From the NCBI GenBank assembly GCA_025355955.1, contig JANXYP010000414.1, positions 1 through 41,506 of the forward strand: a DNA stretch of 41,506 nucleotides. Direction: 5' to 3'. The DNA comes from Chloroflexota bacterium. Lineage in GTDB: Bacteria; Chloroflexota; Chloroflexia; QHBQ01. The notes under the pieces were generated by a model. That model saw only the letters and a list, made by a program, of their open reading frames with translations, was not told where the DNA came from and ran no database searches. The position numbers and the translations under genes are program-made. How positions within the stretch are numbered: the first letter of the stretch is position 1; the number at the start of each line of letters is the position of its first letter. This document shows positions 28,728 to 36,298 of this stretch, piece by piece.

Positions 28728-31337
28728 ATGATAAAAAGAGCGATTAACTCAATAGCGAATTGGCGGCTGCAGGAGGGGTCGTTCAGCCTGCTGCTGCTGG
28801 CGTTGATGCTGTTCAGCGTCACCTGGTCGGTGCAGGCGGCGCAGTGGGTGCCGGACGGCCTCTGGATCCTCTCGCCCGTCACCCTGGTAGGGATGATGAG
28901 CGGGCTAGTGCTGGCAAAGCTGCACGATGTTCCCCGCTATCTGTTGCACATTCTGGGAACTTTGATTGGTATCCTGTTCATCTTCTACCAGATGAGTACG
29001 ATTATGGACAATAGCATCGGCGACTGGCAGGACAAGGCCCGCGAGTTGCTGGTGCGGGTGCAGTTGTGGTACACCGCGGCCAGCAGCGGCCAGTCGAGCA
29101 GTGATACCATCCTGTTCGTCTTCGTGCTGGCAGCGATGACCTGGCTGCTAGCTTATACCAGCGCGTGGTTCATCTTCCGTTCGCACTGGGCGTGGTGGGC
29201 GGTTGCGCCGAACGCGGTGGCAATTCTGGTGAACATCTCCTACGCGCTAAACACTGGTAGCCTGACCATCTACTTCCTGCTGTTCGTCTTTAGCGCCCTG
29301 CTGCTGTTGGCCCGCTTCAACCTGTTCCAGCATGAGCAGAAGTGGGATCGCGAACGGGTCAACTACTCGCCGACCATCATCTGGCGCTTCCTACGCAGCA
29401 GCGCGACCTTCTGCCTGGTCATCACGCTAGCCTTCTGGTTCATCCCAGGCAGTAATGGGGTCAACCAGGGAGTGGCTGGCTGGGTATCTAGTTGGAATCA
29501 GCCGTGGGAGGCGTTCAACGCCAACGTCAGCCGTTGGTTCGCAGGAGTGAGTAGTAATCGCGGTGGCAGCTACAGCTACACCAATTTCGGCGGCTCATTC
29601 ACCATGGGCGGCAAGCTAAACCTGAGCCAGAACGAGGCTCTAATTGTCCATGAAGCGCAGCCGACTTATCTATGGGCGCACGCCTATGATCAATATACCG
29701 GAGGCGGTTGGAAGAGCGATAGCGCAGCGGCTAGCTTCAAACCCGAGGGAGCGCACGCCAACCGCTCATCGAACCTGTCCCTGGGCAAAGATGAGCAGAT
29801 GCGCAACGACGACGCGCTCCGCACCGAGATGACCCAAACCATCACTGTGGTCGCGCCGCACGGCAAGGTAGTGTTCGCCAACTACATCCCGGTCAGTGCC
29901 ACAGTGCCGACTTTGCTCGATGTCTCCTGGGTGCAGGCCGAGGAGGATGTGACGATTAGCGTGGCCGACTCGCGCCAGCACCCGGTTGCGGTACGTAACC
30001 TGATTGACCTGCTCAAAGCCGGTGAGAGTCAGATGCTAACCGCAGGCGCGATGCCCAACAACCTGAGCGACACCAACGCGATTCTGAGCCTACTCGACAA
30101 TATGCGGATGCAGGGGGCGGGCAACAGCATCGGCCAGGCGATTCGGCATGAGATTGCCACGCTCCAGGCCGATGGTGTGACGATCGGGCTGAGGGTGCAG
30201 AACCGTGCGCTCTTCCTGCATTACAGCGGCGAACTGGCGATCCAGGACGACCTGATGGGGGTGCAGACTACTCAGGATCTCAACACGGGTGACAGTTACA
30301 CAGTGGTAGTACACGCCGCAGTCGACGACGAAACCAGCCTACGCAACGCGGGCAGCAACTATCCGCAGTGGGTAACAGACCGCTATCTCGGCTTGCCCAA
30401 CAGCGTCACCGAGCAAACCCGCCGCCTGGCCGCCCAGATCGTTGCGGGGGTACCAAATGACAATTACGACAAGGCTAAGGCGATTGAGGCTTATCTGAAA
30501 GACCCTGTCAACTACACCTACAGCACCGACATTGCCTTGCCGCCCAACAACACTGACCGCGTGGACTACTTCCTGTTCACCGGCAAGCAGGGCTATTGTG
30601 AGGATTTCTCGACCGCGATGGTGGTGCTGCTACGCACCCTGCAAATCCCCACCCGCGAAGTGGTCGGCTACGCGCCCGGCGCTTACGACAGCACGCAAGG
30701 AGCCTACGTCTACCGCGAGGCCAACGCCCACGCCTGGCCGGAAATCTACTTCCCCGGCTACGGCTGGCGGCAGTTTGAGCCAACCCCCGGCTTCAGCGGG
30801 CAGAATCGCCCCGCCACGCCGCAGACCCCTACGCCGGTGGCGCAGACTTCGCCCACCCCCAGCGCGGCAACTTCACCAACGCCCAACCCACACGACCCTA
30901 ACGTGCCAACCCCGGTGCCACCGGTTGCCAACAGCAGCACGCCGCAAGGCCCGCCCGATAGCCCGGCCACAATCGCGGTGAAGTGGGGTCTGCTTGCCGT
31001 CATGCTGATCGCCCTGCTGTTTGCCTGGTTGTGGAGCCGCGAGGGCAAGCGGCTGTACGAGGGGTCGAAGTATTACGAGAAACTGGTACGCTGGGCGGGT
31101 TGGGCCGGGGTTGGTCCCGCGCCGCACCAGACCCCCTACGAGTACGCCGAGCAACTCGACCAGAAGCTGCCCGGCGCCCGCGGCCTGTTCCGCCCGCTGG
31201 CAAGCGCCTACGTGCGCGAACGCTTTGGCAAGCAGTCCGCCGACCAATATGAGCGCGAGAGCCTGACCCGCTACTGGCTGGCGGTCCGCTCTGCCCTGGC
31301 CCGCCGTATCCCCTTCCGCTGGCTGGGGCGGAAGTGA
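28728..31337 (+). CDS. TgpA-like membrane transglutaminase
   Basis: The start is ATG 28728 (MIKRAINSIAN), with AGGAC upstream; the frame further upstream translates intergenic palindromes. The product is 869 residues. Six or seven membrane segments fill residues 10-240. A large external domain follows, with a transglutaminase core at about 610-690: Cys624 in KQGYCEDFSTAMVVLL and His668 in EANAHAWPEIYFPGYGW; the third position reads FEPT, Glu instead of the usual Asp. A Thr/Pro-rich stretch, one membrane helix (GLLAVMLIALLFAWLW) and a DUF4129-like cytoplasmic tail end the protein. It is the third member of the MoxR-DUF58-TgpA set; substrates of such enzymes are largely unknown. Confidence 0.9.
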   Translation: MIKRAINSIANWRLQEGSFSLLLLALMLFSVTWSVQAAQWVPDGLWILSPVTLVGMMSGLVLAKLHDVPRYLLHILGTLIGILFIFYQMSTIMDNSIGDWQDKARELLVRVQLWYTAASSGQSSSDTILFVFVLAAMTWLLAYTSAWFIFRSHWAWWAVAPNAVAILVNISYALNTGSLTIYFLLFVFSALLLLARFNLFQHEQKWDRERVNYSPTIIWRFLRSSATFCLVITLAFWFIPGSNGVNQGVAGWVSSWNQPWEAFNANVSRWFAGVSSNRGGSYSYTNFGGSFTMGGKLNLSQNEALIVHEAQPTYLWAHAYDQYTGGGWKSDSAAASFKPEGAHANRSSNLSLGKDEQMRNDDALRTEMTQTITVVAPHGKVVFANYIPVSATVPTLLDVSWVQAEEDVTISVADSRQHPVAVRNLIDLLKAGESQMLTAGAMPNNLSDTNAILSLLDNMRMQGAGNSIGQAIRHEIATLQADGVTIGLRVQNRALFLHYSGELAIQDDLMGVQTTQDLNTGDSYTVVVHAAVDDETSLRNAGSNYPQWVTDRYLGLPNSVTEQTRRLAAQIVAGVPNDNYDKAKAIEAYLKDPVNYTYSTDIALPPNNTDRVDYFLFTGKQGYCEDFSTAMVVLLRTLQIPTREVVGYAPGAYDSTQGAYVYREANAHAWPEIYFPGYGWRQFEPTPGFSGQNRPATPQTPTPVAQTSPTPSAATSPTPNPHDPNVPTPVPPVANSSTPQGPPDSPATIAVKWGLLAVMLIALLFAWLWSREGKRLYEGSKYYEKLVRWAGWAGVGPAPHQTPYEYAEQLDQKLPGARGLFRPLASAYVRERFGKQSADQYERESLTRYWLAVRSALARRIPFRWLGRK

Positions 31338-31377
31338 TTGGATGATTGTAGATGATTGGATGATTGGATGATTGATG
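31335..31377. repeat. Tandem repeat starting at the tgpA-like stop
   Basis: TGATTGGA-type units (7-8 bases, with GATTGTA) run from the TGA at 31335-31337. A core hairpin follows at once (31378-31401: GGGCGCAC with GTGCGCCC). Confidence 0.85.
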
Positions 31378-31503
31378 GTAGGGGCGCACCTCGGTGCGCC
31401 CTTCGCTGTATGGACTAATTGCGAAGTATAGTGTAAACCCATATTGATTGGTTGGCAAATCACCACCAACCTATACGACAGGATACATAATTAATGGCGC
31501 TAT

Positions 31504-31529
31504 TTGTGATGCCACGCTCAAAAAGAGGC
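31504..31529 (+). repeat. 26-bp dispersed repeat, copy 2
   Basis: Identical over 26 bases to the minus strand of 23791-23816. No gene is supported in 31402-31763; this gap holds this repeat, a half MITE and the wzz promoter. Confidence 0.8.
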
Positions 31530-31570
31530 GATTTGCTTATTTAGGTTATGCATCACTTGCTTGCATACCT

Positions 31571-31627
31571 AACCAGGGCGGGCCACCGCCCGCTCCTACG
31601 TTGACCCAATAACTGGTAACCCACCCT
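31571..31627. mobile_element. MITE-like palindrome, family 2, partial copy
   Basis: Over about 57 bases the reverse complement matches the left half and core of 6118-6208 (AGTTATTGGGT, then the GCGGGCGGTGGCCCGCCC core). The second arm is missing. Confidence 0.65.
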
Positions 31628-31642
31628 CTTGAACCATCTGCC

Positions 31643-31671
31643 TTGTCAATTTAGCGGCCATGTGTTAGACT
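31643..31671 (+). promoter_or_regulatory. Promoter of the polysaccharide gene group
   Basis: TTGTCA (31643-31648) and TAGACT (31666-31671) are 17 bp apart, with TGT forming an extended -10. Transcription would start near 31678. Confidence 0.6.
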
Positions 31672-31680
31672 ACGCCCGCA

Positions 31681-31716
31681 ATTGTTCGACAACATCGGCA
31701 ATTGTTCGACAACATC
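31681..31716. promoter_or_regulatory. Duplicated operator-like site just after the wzz promoter
   Basis: ATTGTTCGACAACATC occurs at 31681-31696 and 31701-31716, a 20-bp period. Each copy has an inverted TTGT-TCG-ACAA centre. Two helical turns and a position at +3 to +38 suit cooperative repressor binding (inference). Confidence 0.55.
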
Positions 31717-31763
31717 AGTAGCGCCTCGTCTTGTGAGAATGAGGGTCGCTTAGGGGGTAATAG

Positions 31764-32534
31764 TTGGAACTAAAGCATTTCTGGAACATCATTCGGCAGC
31801 GCTGGTGGGTGGTCGCGCTGGTCTTCGCGCTGGCTCTGGCCTATGCAGGGTTCAACTATCTGAAGACCCCCACCAATTACGGCGCATCGGTCGAGTTGGT
31901 GGTGAGGCAGATCACCTCGACGGGCGAAACTGGGGCGACCTTGCCTCTGACCCTGACCACCAGCGCCACATATGTCTACACCTATGACAGCTACTATCGC
32001 TATTACTCGTCGGAATATCTGGTGGACGACTTCGACGAGATCGTTAAGGGGCGCACCTTCGCCAACACCGTGTCTGACACCCTGGCTAGCGCAGTGCGGA
32101 AGAGCGACTCCCGCTACCAACAGGGCTACACCCTCGATGGCGACCACATATACTCCACTATTGGGGCCAGCCGTATCCATCGCATCATGACCCTGGTGGC
32201 AACCACCGACAAGCCGCAGCAATCATTGAACCTGGTGTTGGCCGCTGCAGACACTCTGGTGCAGAAGGGTGGCAGCTTTTTGGGTGATGGTATTCACGAT
32301 GATGTTGGCTTTCAAATCATAGATTATCCAAAGGGAATTGATGATGTCAAGAACGACCGCTCCAAGAAGCTGACCAGCGCCGTAATCATTGTGCTGCTGG
32401 CGCTGATCATTGGGCTGGCGCTGGCGTTCCTACTCGAGTACCTTGATGACCGCGTGCGTGATGTCGGCGATGCCCAACGGGTGACTGACCTGCCGGTAAT
32501 CGGAAGGGTGCCGAACAAAGGAACTCTACCGTGA
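31764..32534 (+). CDS. Wzz-type polysaccharide co-polymerase subunit
   Basis: The start is TTG 31764 with AGGGGG upstream. The product is 256 residues: KHFWNIIRQRWWVVALVFAL with membrane helix 1 (about 14-34), a periplasm-facing region of about 165 residues (VELVVRQI, VSDTLASAVRKSD), then helix 2 SAVIIVLLALIIGLALAFLL and a short cytoplasmic tail (LPVIGRVPN). This is the Wzz/capsular chain-length plan, in which such proteins set polymer length and activate a BY-kinase. The stop overlaps the next start (GTGA), making the two partners co-translated. Confidence 0.85.
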   Translation: MELKHFWNIIRQRWWVVALVFALALAYAGFNYLKTPTNYGASVELVVRQITSTGETGATLPLTLTTSATYVYTYDSYYRYYSSEYLVDDFDEIVKGRTFANTVSDTLASAVRKSDSRYQQGYTLDGDHIYSTIGASRIHRIMTLVATTDKPQQSLNLVLAAADTLVQKGGSFLGDGIHDDVGFQIIDYPKGIDDVKNDRSKKLTSAVIIVLLALIIGLALAFLLEYLDDRVRDVGDAQRVTDLPVIGRVPNKGTLP

Positions 32535-33178
32535 GCCAGCTACAGTTGCGCGACTACCTTGCCGCACTGCGTAAATACTGGTGGGTGGTCGTGCTGACCA
32601 CTGCGATTGCGGCTGGCGCGGCCTACGGCCTAACCCTGCTGCAAACGCCGATGTATCAATCGCAAATCAGCCTGCTGGCAACCAAGAACCAGGGCGACGT
32701 GGACCTGACCCAGGAGCTAAACAGCTACCCCGACCAGCTTACCAGCCGCGATTTCCTGCAGCGGGTGATCAACAACGCCCAGATGGAGATCTCGCCCGAC
32801 ACGCTGAAGGGGGCAATGAACGTCCAGGCGCAGCCGACCAAAGGCATCGTCTACGTCACGGTGGACGACAAGGATGCCGCCACCTCCCAGTTTCTCGCTG
32901 ACGCGATTGGCGATGCATTCGTGGCGCAGAAGGCGGGCGAAGTCGGCACTGGCGGACAGCAGCGGGTGATCGTCGAGAAGCTGGGTCGCGCCCCGCTACC
33001 GACCAGGCCATACAAGCCGAGCAAGACGATTAACACTGCAGCAGGTGCAGCGCTGGGCCTGGTGCTGGGTATCCTGCTAGCAATCGGTCTCGCCCTGCTC
33101 GATGATACGCTGAAGAATGGCGAGGATGTGGAACGCTACCTGGGGCTAAGTACACTGGGAGCGATACCGAAATTGTGA
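32531..33178 (+). CDS. Second Wzz-type chain-length determinant protein
   Basis: The start is GTG 32531, overlapping the previous stop by four bases. The product is 215 residues: LRDYLAALRKYWWVVVLTTA (helix 1), MYQSQISLLATKNQGDVDLT, a helical middle with TSRDFLQRVIN, the RPYKPSKTINTAAGAALG segment with the Pro motif before helix 2, and the tail LGLSTLGAIPKL that usually contacts the kinase. It is shorter than most Wzz proteins and resembles CapA-type activators. It lies next to the CpsD-like kinase. Confidence 0.88.
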   Translation: MSQLQLRDYLAALRKYWWVVVLTTAIAAGAAYGLTLLQTPMYQSQISLLATKNQGDVDLTQELNSYPDQLTSRDFLQRVINNAQMEISPDTLKGAMNVQAQPTKGIVYVTVDDKDAATSQFLADAIGDAFVAQKAGEVGTGGQQRVIVEKLGRAPLPTRPYKPSKTINTAAGAALGLVLGILLAIGLALLDDTLKNGEDVERYLGLSTLGAIPKL

Positions 33179-33215
33179 ATTATGAATGTTGAATTATGAA
33201 TTGCGTGGCTCTGAC
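33176..33215. repeat. AT-rich tandem repeat after the second wzz stop
   Basis: GAATTATGAATGTTGAATTATGAATT begins at the TGA stop; related ATAATTCACAAATCATAATT words recur before the kinase start. Units are not exact heptamers. Confidence 0.6.
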
Positions 33216-33277
33216 CAAACATCACCTTAACCACACTGACTCATAATTCACAAATCATAATTAGCGAAGGAGAAGAA

Positions 33278-33973
33278 GTGGCAAGCAAACCGCAACCAAC
33301 AACTAGCAACTTGCTAGTCGCCCATCACGATCCGCGTAGCGCGGCGGCGGAGGCATACCGCGCCCTACGCACCAACATCCAGTTCGCCAGCCCCGATCAC
33401 CCCATCCGCACCATCCTGGCGACCAGTACCAGCGCGGAGGATGGCAAGAGTACCACCATCGCCAACCTGGCTATCACCCTGGCACAAGCGGGCCAGCGCA
33501 CCATCCTGGTAGACTGCGACCTGCGCCGCCCCAGCCTGCACAAGCTGTTTGGCGTGTCCAACGAGCATGGGCTGACCAGCCTGATCCTCGATGCTGATGC
33601 CGCTGCCACCCCCCCCTTCCAACCCACGATGGAGCCGAACCTGGTGTTGCTGACCAGCGGCCCGCTGCCACCCAATGCGGCGGAGTTGCTTGGTTCGCAG
33701 CGGATGCAGGCCGCGATCACCGCGCTGAAGGGGCAGGCCGACTTCCTGCTGCTCGATACCCCCCCGATCATCGCCGTCACCGATGCAGCGGTGCTAGCCC
33801 CGCAGGTGGATGGCGTGCTGCTGGTGATCAACGCAGGCCACACCAGACGTGACCTGGCGCGCCGGGCCAAGGCGCTGCTGGAGAAGGTGGGGGCCAACAT
33901 CATCGGGGTGGTGATGAATAACGCCCCACTTGAGCGCGATTACTACAAGTATTATGGGCAGGGCGAAGGCTAA
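33278..33973 (+). CDS. CpsD/CapB-family tyrosine kinase (BY-kinase)
   Basis: The start is GTG 33278, with GAAGGAG upstream. The product is 231 residues: EAYRALRTNIQFA (activator-contact helix), Walker A TSAEDGKST (about 51-59), Walker A' ILVDCDLRRPSLHKLF, and Walker B FLLLDTPPIIAVTDA. The C-terminus holds a tyrosine cluster (RDYYKYYGQ), the usual autophosphorylation site. BY-kinases cycle between phosphorylated and free states to drive polysaccharide export. The activator is the preceding Wzz protein. No glycosyltransferase or flippase is in this window. Confidence 0.92.
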   Translation: MASKPQPTTSNLLVAHHDPRSAAAEAYRALRTNIQFASPDHPIRTILATSTSAEDGKSTTIANLAITLAQAGQRTILVDCDLRRPSLHKLFGVSNEHGLTSLILDADAAATPPFQPTMEPNLVLLTSGPLPPNAAELLGSQRMQAAITALKGQADFLLLDTPPIIAVTDAAVLAPQVDGVLLVINAGHTRRDLARRAKALLEKVGANIIGVVMNNAPLERDYYKYYGQGEG

Positions 33974-33975
33974 CC

Positions 33976-34004
33976 AGTGCTGAGTGCTGAGTGCTGAATG
34001 CTGA
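33976..34004. repeat. Heptamer array (GAGTGCT) after the kinase stop
   Basis: AGTGCTG units repeat four times, one as AATGCTG, starting two bases past the TAA. Each GCTGAGT carries TGA. The same unit flanks the element at 35783-35853. Confidence 0.85.
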
Positions 34005-34071
34005 GTAAATATCTGATAGCTGTCCGTTTTCGTAGGGGCGAACAACGGTTCGCCCTTTTCAGACACTTTCT
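34005..34071. mobile_element. Family 3 palindromic element, first tandem copy
   Basis: The right arm CTTTTCAGACACTTTCT and the core match the element at 35783-35853; the left arm (ATATCTGATAGCTGTCCG) is a diverged version. A second copy lies 83 bp downstream. Confidence 0.65.
34035..34059 (+). terminator. Rho-independent-like terminator of the wzz-kinase operon
   Basis: GGGCGAAC and GTTCGCCC form a perfect 8-bp stem with an AACG loop, followed by TTTT. It lies about 62 bases past the kinase stop and is part of a repeated element. Confidence 0.65.
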
Positions 34072-34087
34072 GAGTGCTGAGTGCTGA

Positions 34088-34152
34088 GTAAATATCTGAT
34101 AGCTGTCCGTTTTCGTAGGGGCGAACAACGGTTCGCCCTTTTCAAACTCTCT
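34088..34152. mobile_element. Family 3 palindromic element, second tandem copy
   Basis: Repeats the first copy exactly from AAATATCTGATAGC through the core hairpin and TTTT, then diverges (CAAACTCTC). The period is 83 bp. No gene is seen in 34153-34372. Confidence 0.7.
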
Positions 34153-34372
34153 GAGTTTTGAGTTGGGGCGGGATAATCCCGCCCTTATCGGTTAACAAAA
34201 CCGCACAAAAACCCCTTTCCTTCCCTCCCAGGTTTGCAGTATGATTACCTTACCCATCTTGCTTGTCAAAATCAATAGTAGTACAATCAGCAGGTAGAAG
34301 TATATTGATATGGCCGCGCCTTGCTCGATGAATGCAATGGAATGCGGAAGGCGCGTTGGTCAGCGCGAACTT

Positions 34373-34465
34373 ATACCAATTAGCCGAGGCGATGCTATAG
34401 TTCTGTAGGGGCGAACCGTTGTTCGCCCTGGCTCAATCTATAGCGGCATCACCGCTAATTGGTAT
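34373..34465. mobile_element. MITE-like palindrome, family 1, copy C
   Basis: The ends ATACCAATTAGC and GCTAATTGGTAT are perfect 12-bp inverted repeats; the core is GTAGGGGCGAACCGTTGTTC. TTA flanks both TACC...GGTA limits. It ends 27 bases before the start of the Ig-like protein gene, so it may contribute to its leader. Confidence 0.85.
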
Positions 34466-34492
34466 TACGCGCAAGCAAACAGGAGGTGGACG

Positions 34493-35758
34493 ATGAAGGT
34501 GGCAGCGTTTCGCAGGCGCGTCCGCTGGGTGCAGCGGGTGGTGGCGGTCAGCTTCGTGCTGGCGCTAGCGGCGGTGGGGCTGAGACAGAGCCATGCCGCA
34601 CCGCAGTTTATGCCAGTTATCTACAACCCAAGCCCCGCCCTGGGTGCAACGGTGCAAGGGCCAACCCTACACGTCGGCGCGACCATTCAGGGGCAACTGG
34701 CGATCACCTCATGGCAGGTGACGATTGACGGGCAGGGAGTGCTGTTTCCACCACCTACGGTTAGCAATGGCGGCCTGACTGTCGCGCTCTACGCCGACCT
34801 GCCGCTCGCCAGCGGTGTCCACAACGTTTACCTAATGGGGGTGGACAGCAGCGGGGCGGCAGGCGGCTACGCCTGGAACTTCACCGTCACCAACGGCGGC
34901 CCACCCCCGCCCACGCCAGCGCCAACCCCAAGCGGTAAGCAGCCCAGCTTCAGCGGGCTAACCCCGGCTGATGGCGCGACCGTCAGTGGTATCCAAACCC
35001 GCATTGCGGTAACCATTGCCAGCAGTGCGACCAATCTGATCAACGAAAGCCTCACCCTCGATGGCCGCGCTTACAGCCTGCTGGGGATTAGCGGTGGGCG
35101 CAGCGAAACTGCCTACGTAGATATAACCGGCCTGAGCGTGGGGCAACATTATGTGGTGGCCCAGGCGGGCGATACGGCGGGCAACTTCAACGCCCAGCCG
35201 TGGAGCTTTACGGTGCAGCTATGTCCGCAGGGGCGGCTCTACTTCCCGCAAACCGCGCGCTGCGTCAGCACCAGCTTCTATCAGTTCTGGGCGCAGAACG
35301 GCGGCCTTACCACCTTCGGCTACCCGATCAGCGACGAGATCGGCGAGAAGCTAGGCGATGGCAAGATCTACGCGGTGCAATACTTCGAGCGGGCGCGGTT
35401 CGAGTATCACCCCGAAGCGCCCGACCCCTACAAGGTGCAACTCGGCCTGATCGGCAGGGAGATGCACGGGCTGGATGCGCGGGTTGCGCCGTACAACGGC
35501 AGGCGCTATTTCCAGGAGAGCGGCCATGGCGTGGCCGACGATTTCCTCAACTTCTGGCTGAACAATGGCGGCGTGACCATCCTGGGTTGGCCGATCAGCG
35601 AGGAGCAAACCCTAACTCTAGCAGACGGCAAATCCTACGTAGTGCAATACTTCGAGCGGTCCAGGCTGGAGCGTCACCCTGAGAACGCTGCGCCCTACAA
35701 TGTGCTGGTCGGGCAGCTAGGTAAGGAGATGTTTCAGCAGAAGTATCCCGGCAAGTAA
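34493..35758 (+). CDS. Secreted protein with Ig-like and LGFP-like repeats
   Basis: The 421-residue product starts at ATG 34493 with AGGAGG upstream. The signal peptide (basic MKVAAFRRRVRW, then VVAVSFVLALAAVGL) ends near SHAAPQ. Two Ig/fibronectin-like beta domains follow (about 35-135 and 155-240), joined by a Pro/Thr linker, each ending WNFTV or WSFTV. The C-terminal half has two repeats of about 80 residues with FYQFWAQNGGLTTFGYPISD, YAVQYFERARFEYHPE and LGLIGREM, resembling LGFP-type repeats that bind cell wall. It is probably a wall-associated exoprotein. No catalytic motif is seen. Confidence 0.8.
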   Translation: MKVAAFRRRVRWVQRVVAVSFVLALAAVGLRQSHAAPQFMPVIYNPSPALGATVQGPTLHVGATIQGQLAITSWQVTIDGQGVLFPPPTVSNGGLTVALYADLPLASGVHNVYLMGVDSSGAAGGYAWNFTVTNGGPPPPTPAPTPSGKQPSFSGLTPADGATVSGIQTRIAVTIASSATNLINESLTLDGRAYSLLGISGGRSETAYVDITGLSVGQHYVVAQAGDTAGNFNAQPWSFTVQLCPQGRLYFPQTARCVSTSFYQFWAQNGGLTTFGYPISDEIGEKLGDGKIYAVQYFERARFEYHPEAPDPYKVQLGLIGREMHGLDARVAPYNGRRYFQESGHGVADDFLNFWLNNGGVTILGWPISEEQTLTLADGKSYVVQYFERSRLERHPENAAPYNVLVGQLGKEMFQQKYPGK

Positions 35759-35782
35759 AGCAGCGTTGAGTGCAGAGTGCTG

Positions 35783-35853
35783 AGAAAGTGTCTGAAAAGC
35801 AGTTCCGTTGTTTGTAGGGGCGAACCGTTGTTCGCCCTTTTCAGACACTTTCT
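35783..35853. mobile_element. Family 3 palindromic element, intact, with 17-bp inverted ends
   Basis: The ends AGAAAGTGTCTGAAAAG and CTTTTCAGACACTTTCT are perfect inverted repeats of 17 bp. GAGTGCTG lies directly outside both ends, either a target duplication or the heptamer array into which it inserted. The core is the GTAGGGGCGAACCGTTGTTC hairpin. Confidence 0.85.
35817..35841 (+). terminator. Rho-independent-like terminator of the Ig-like protein gene
   Basis: GGGCGAAC and GTTCGCCC form an 8-bp stem with loop CGTT, followed by TTTT. It lies within the family 3 element, about 60 bases past the stop. Confidence 0.65.
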
Positions 35854-35919
35854 GAGTGCTGAGTGCGCTTAAGCCTCTCCCGCTGGGCTTATCCTTACCC
35901 ACAAATACAAACATCCAAC

Positions 35920-35952
35920 GGAACGCCGCCTCAAGAATGTAGGCGGCGTTCC
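35920..35952. repeat. Perfect 12-bp hairpin in the glgB upstream gap
   Basis: GGAACGCCGCCT and AGGCGGCGTTCC are separated by 9 bases. There is no T-run on either side, so a repetitive palindrome is more likely than a terminator. Confidence 0.7.
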
Positions 35953-35989
35953 AGGTTACTGGGGGTTGGGGCGTAGCCTTTTCTTGCAA

Positions 35990-36275
35990 CGCTACTAAGG
36001 CTTATCGTCTGCTTACCTGCCCAAAGGTTTATTACGCGGCTTGGCGCTGTAGCCATGCCGCCTTTAGCGCCGTGTTAATCTCGTCCCGCTGTTAGACACG
36101 CCGTTGCTACTAGCATTGAAGCATTTACTCTTTCGATAAGCACCAATGCGCTGCACCGCTCGGAGCTACGCTCCCAACCCTCGGTAACTCCGCGAACCGC
36201 GGCCTACCCCCACCACTACTGCCCTTCACCACTTGTGGGGACTTTAGCCCACAGGGAAGGGCTTTTTGCTGCCCT
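35990..36275 (+). ncRNA. Possible structured RNA or IS200/IS605 end relic
   Basis: This segment has no supported ORF but many local stems: GGCGCT/AGCGCC at 36043-36071, GGAGC/GCTCC near 36160, CCGCG/CGCGG at 36190-36202, and a nested stem GCCCTTC/GAAGGGC with TGTGGG/CCCACA inside (36221-36262) followed by TTTTT. The last looks like a terminator, so a plus-strand RNA could end there. The CTTTAG loop recalls right ends of IS200/IS605 elements. Neither identity is proven. Confidence 0.3.
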
Positions 36276-36298
36276 ACGTCGTTTCCACAGCGCCTTTT

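Noticed and set aside
35717-35989. 90-residue minus-strand ORF
   Set aside because: It crosses a mobile palindrome and a perfect hairpin and has no coding features.
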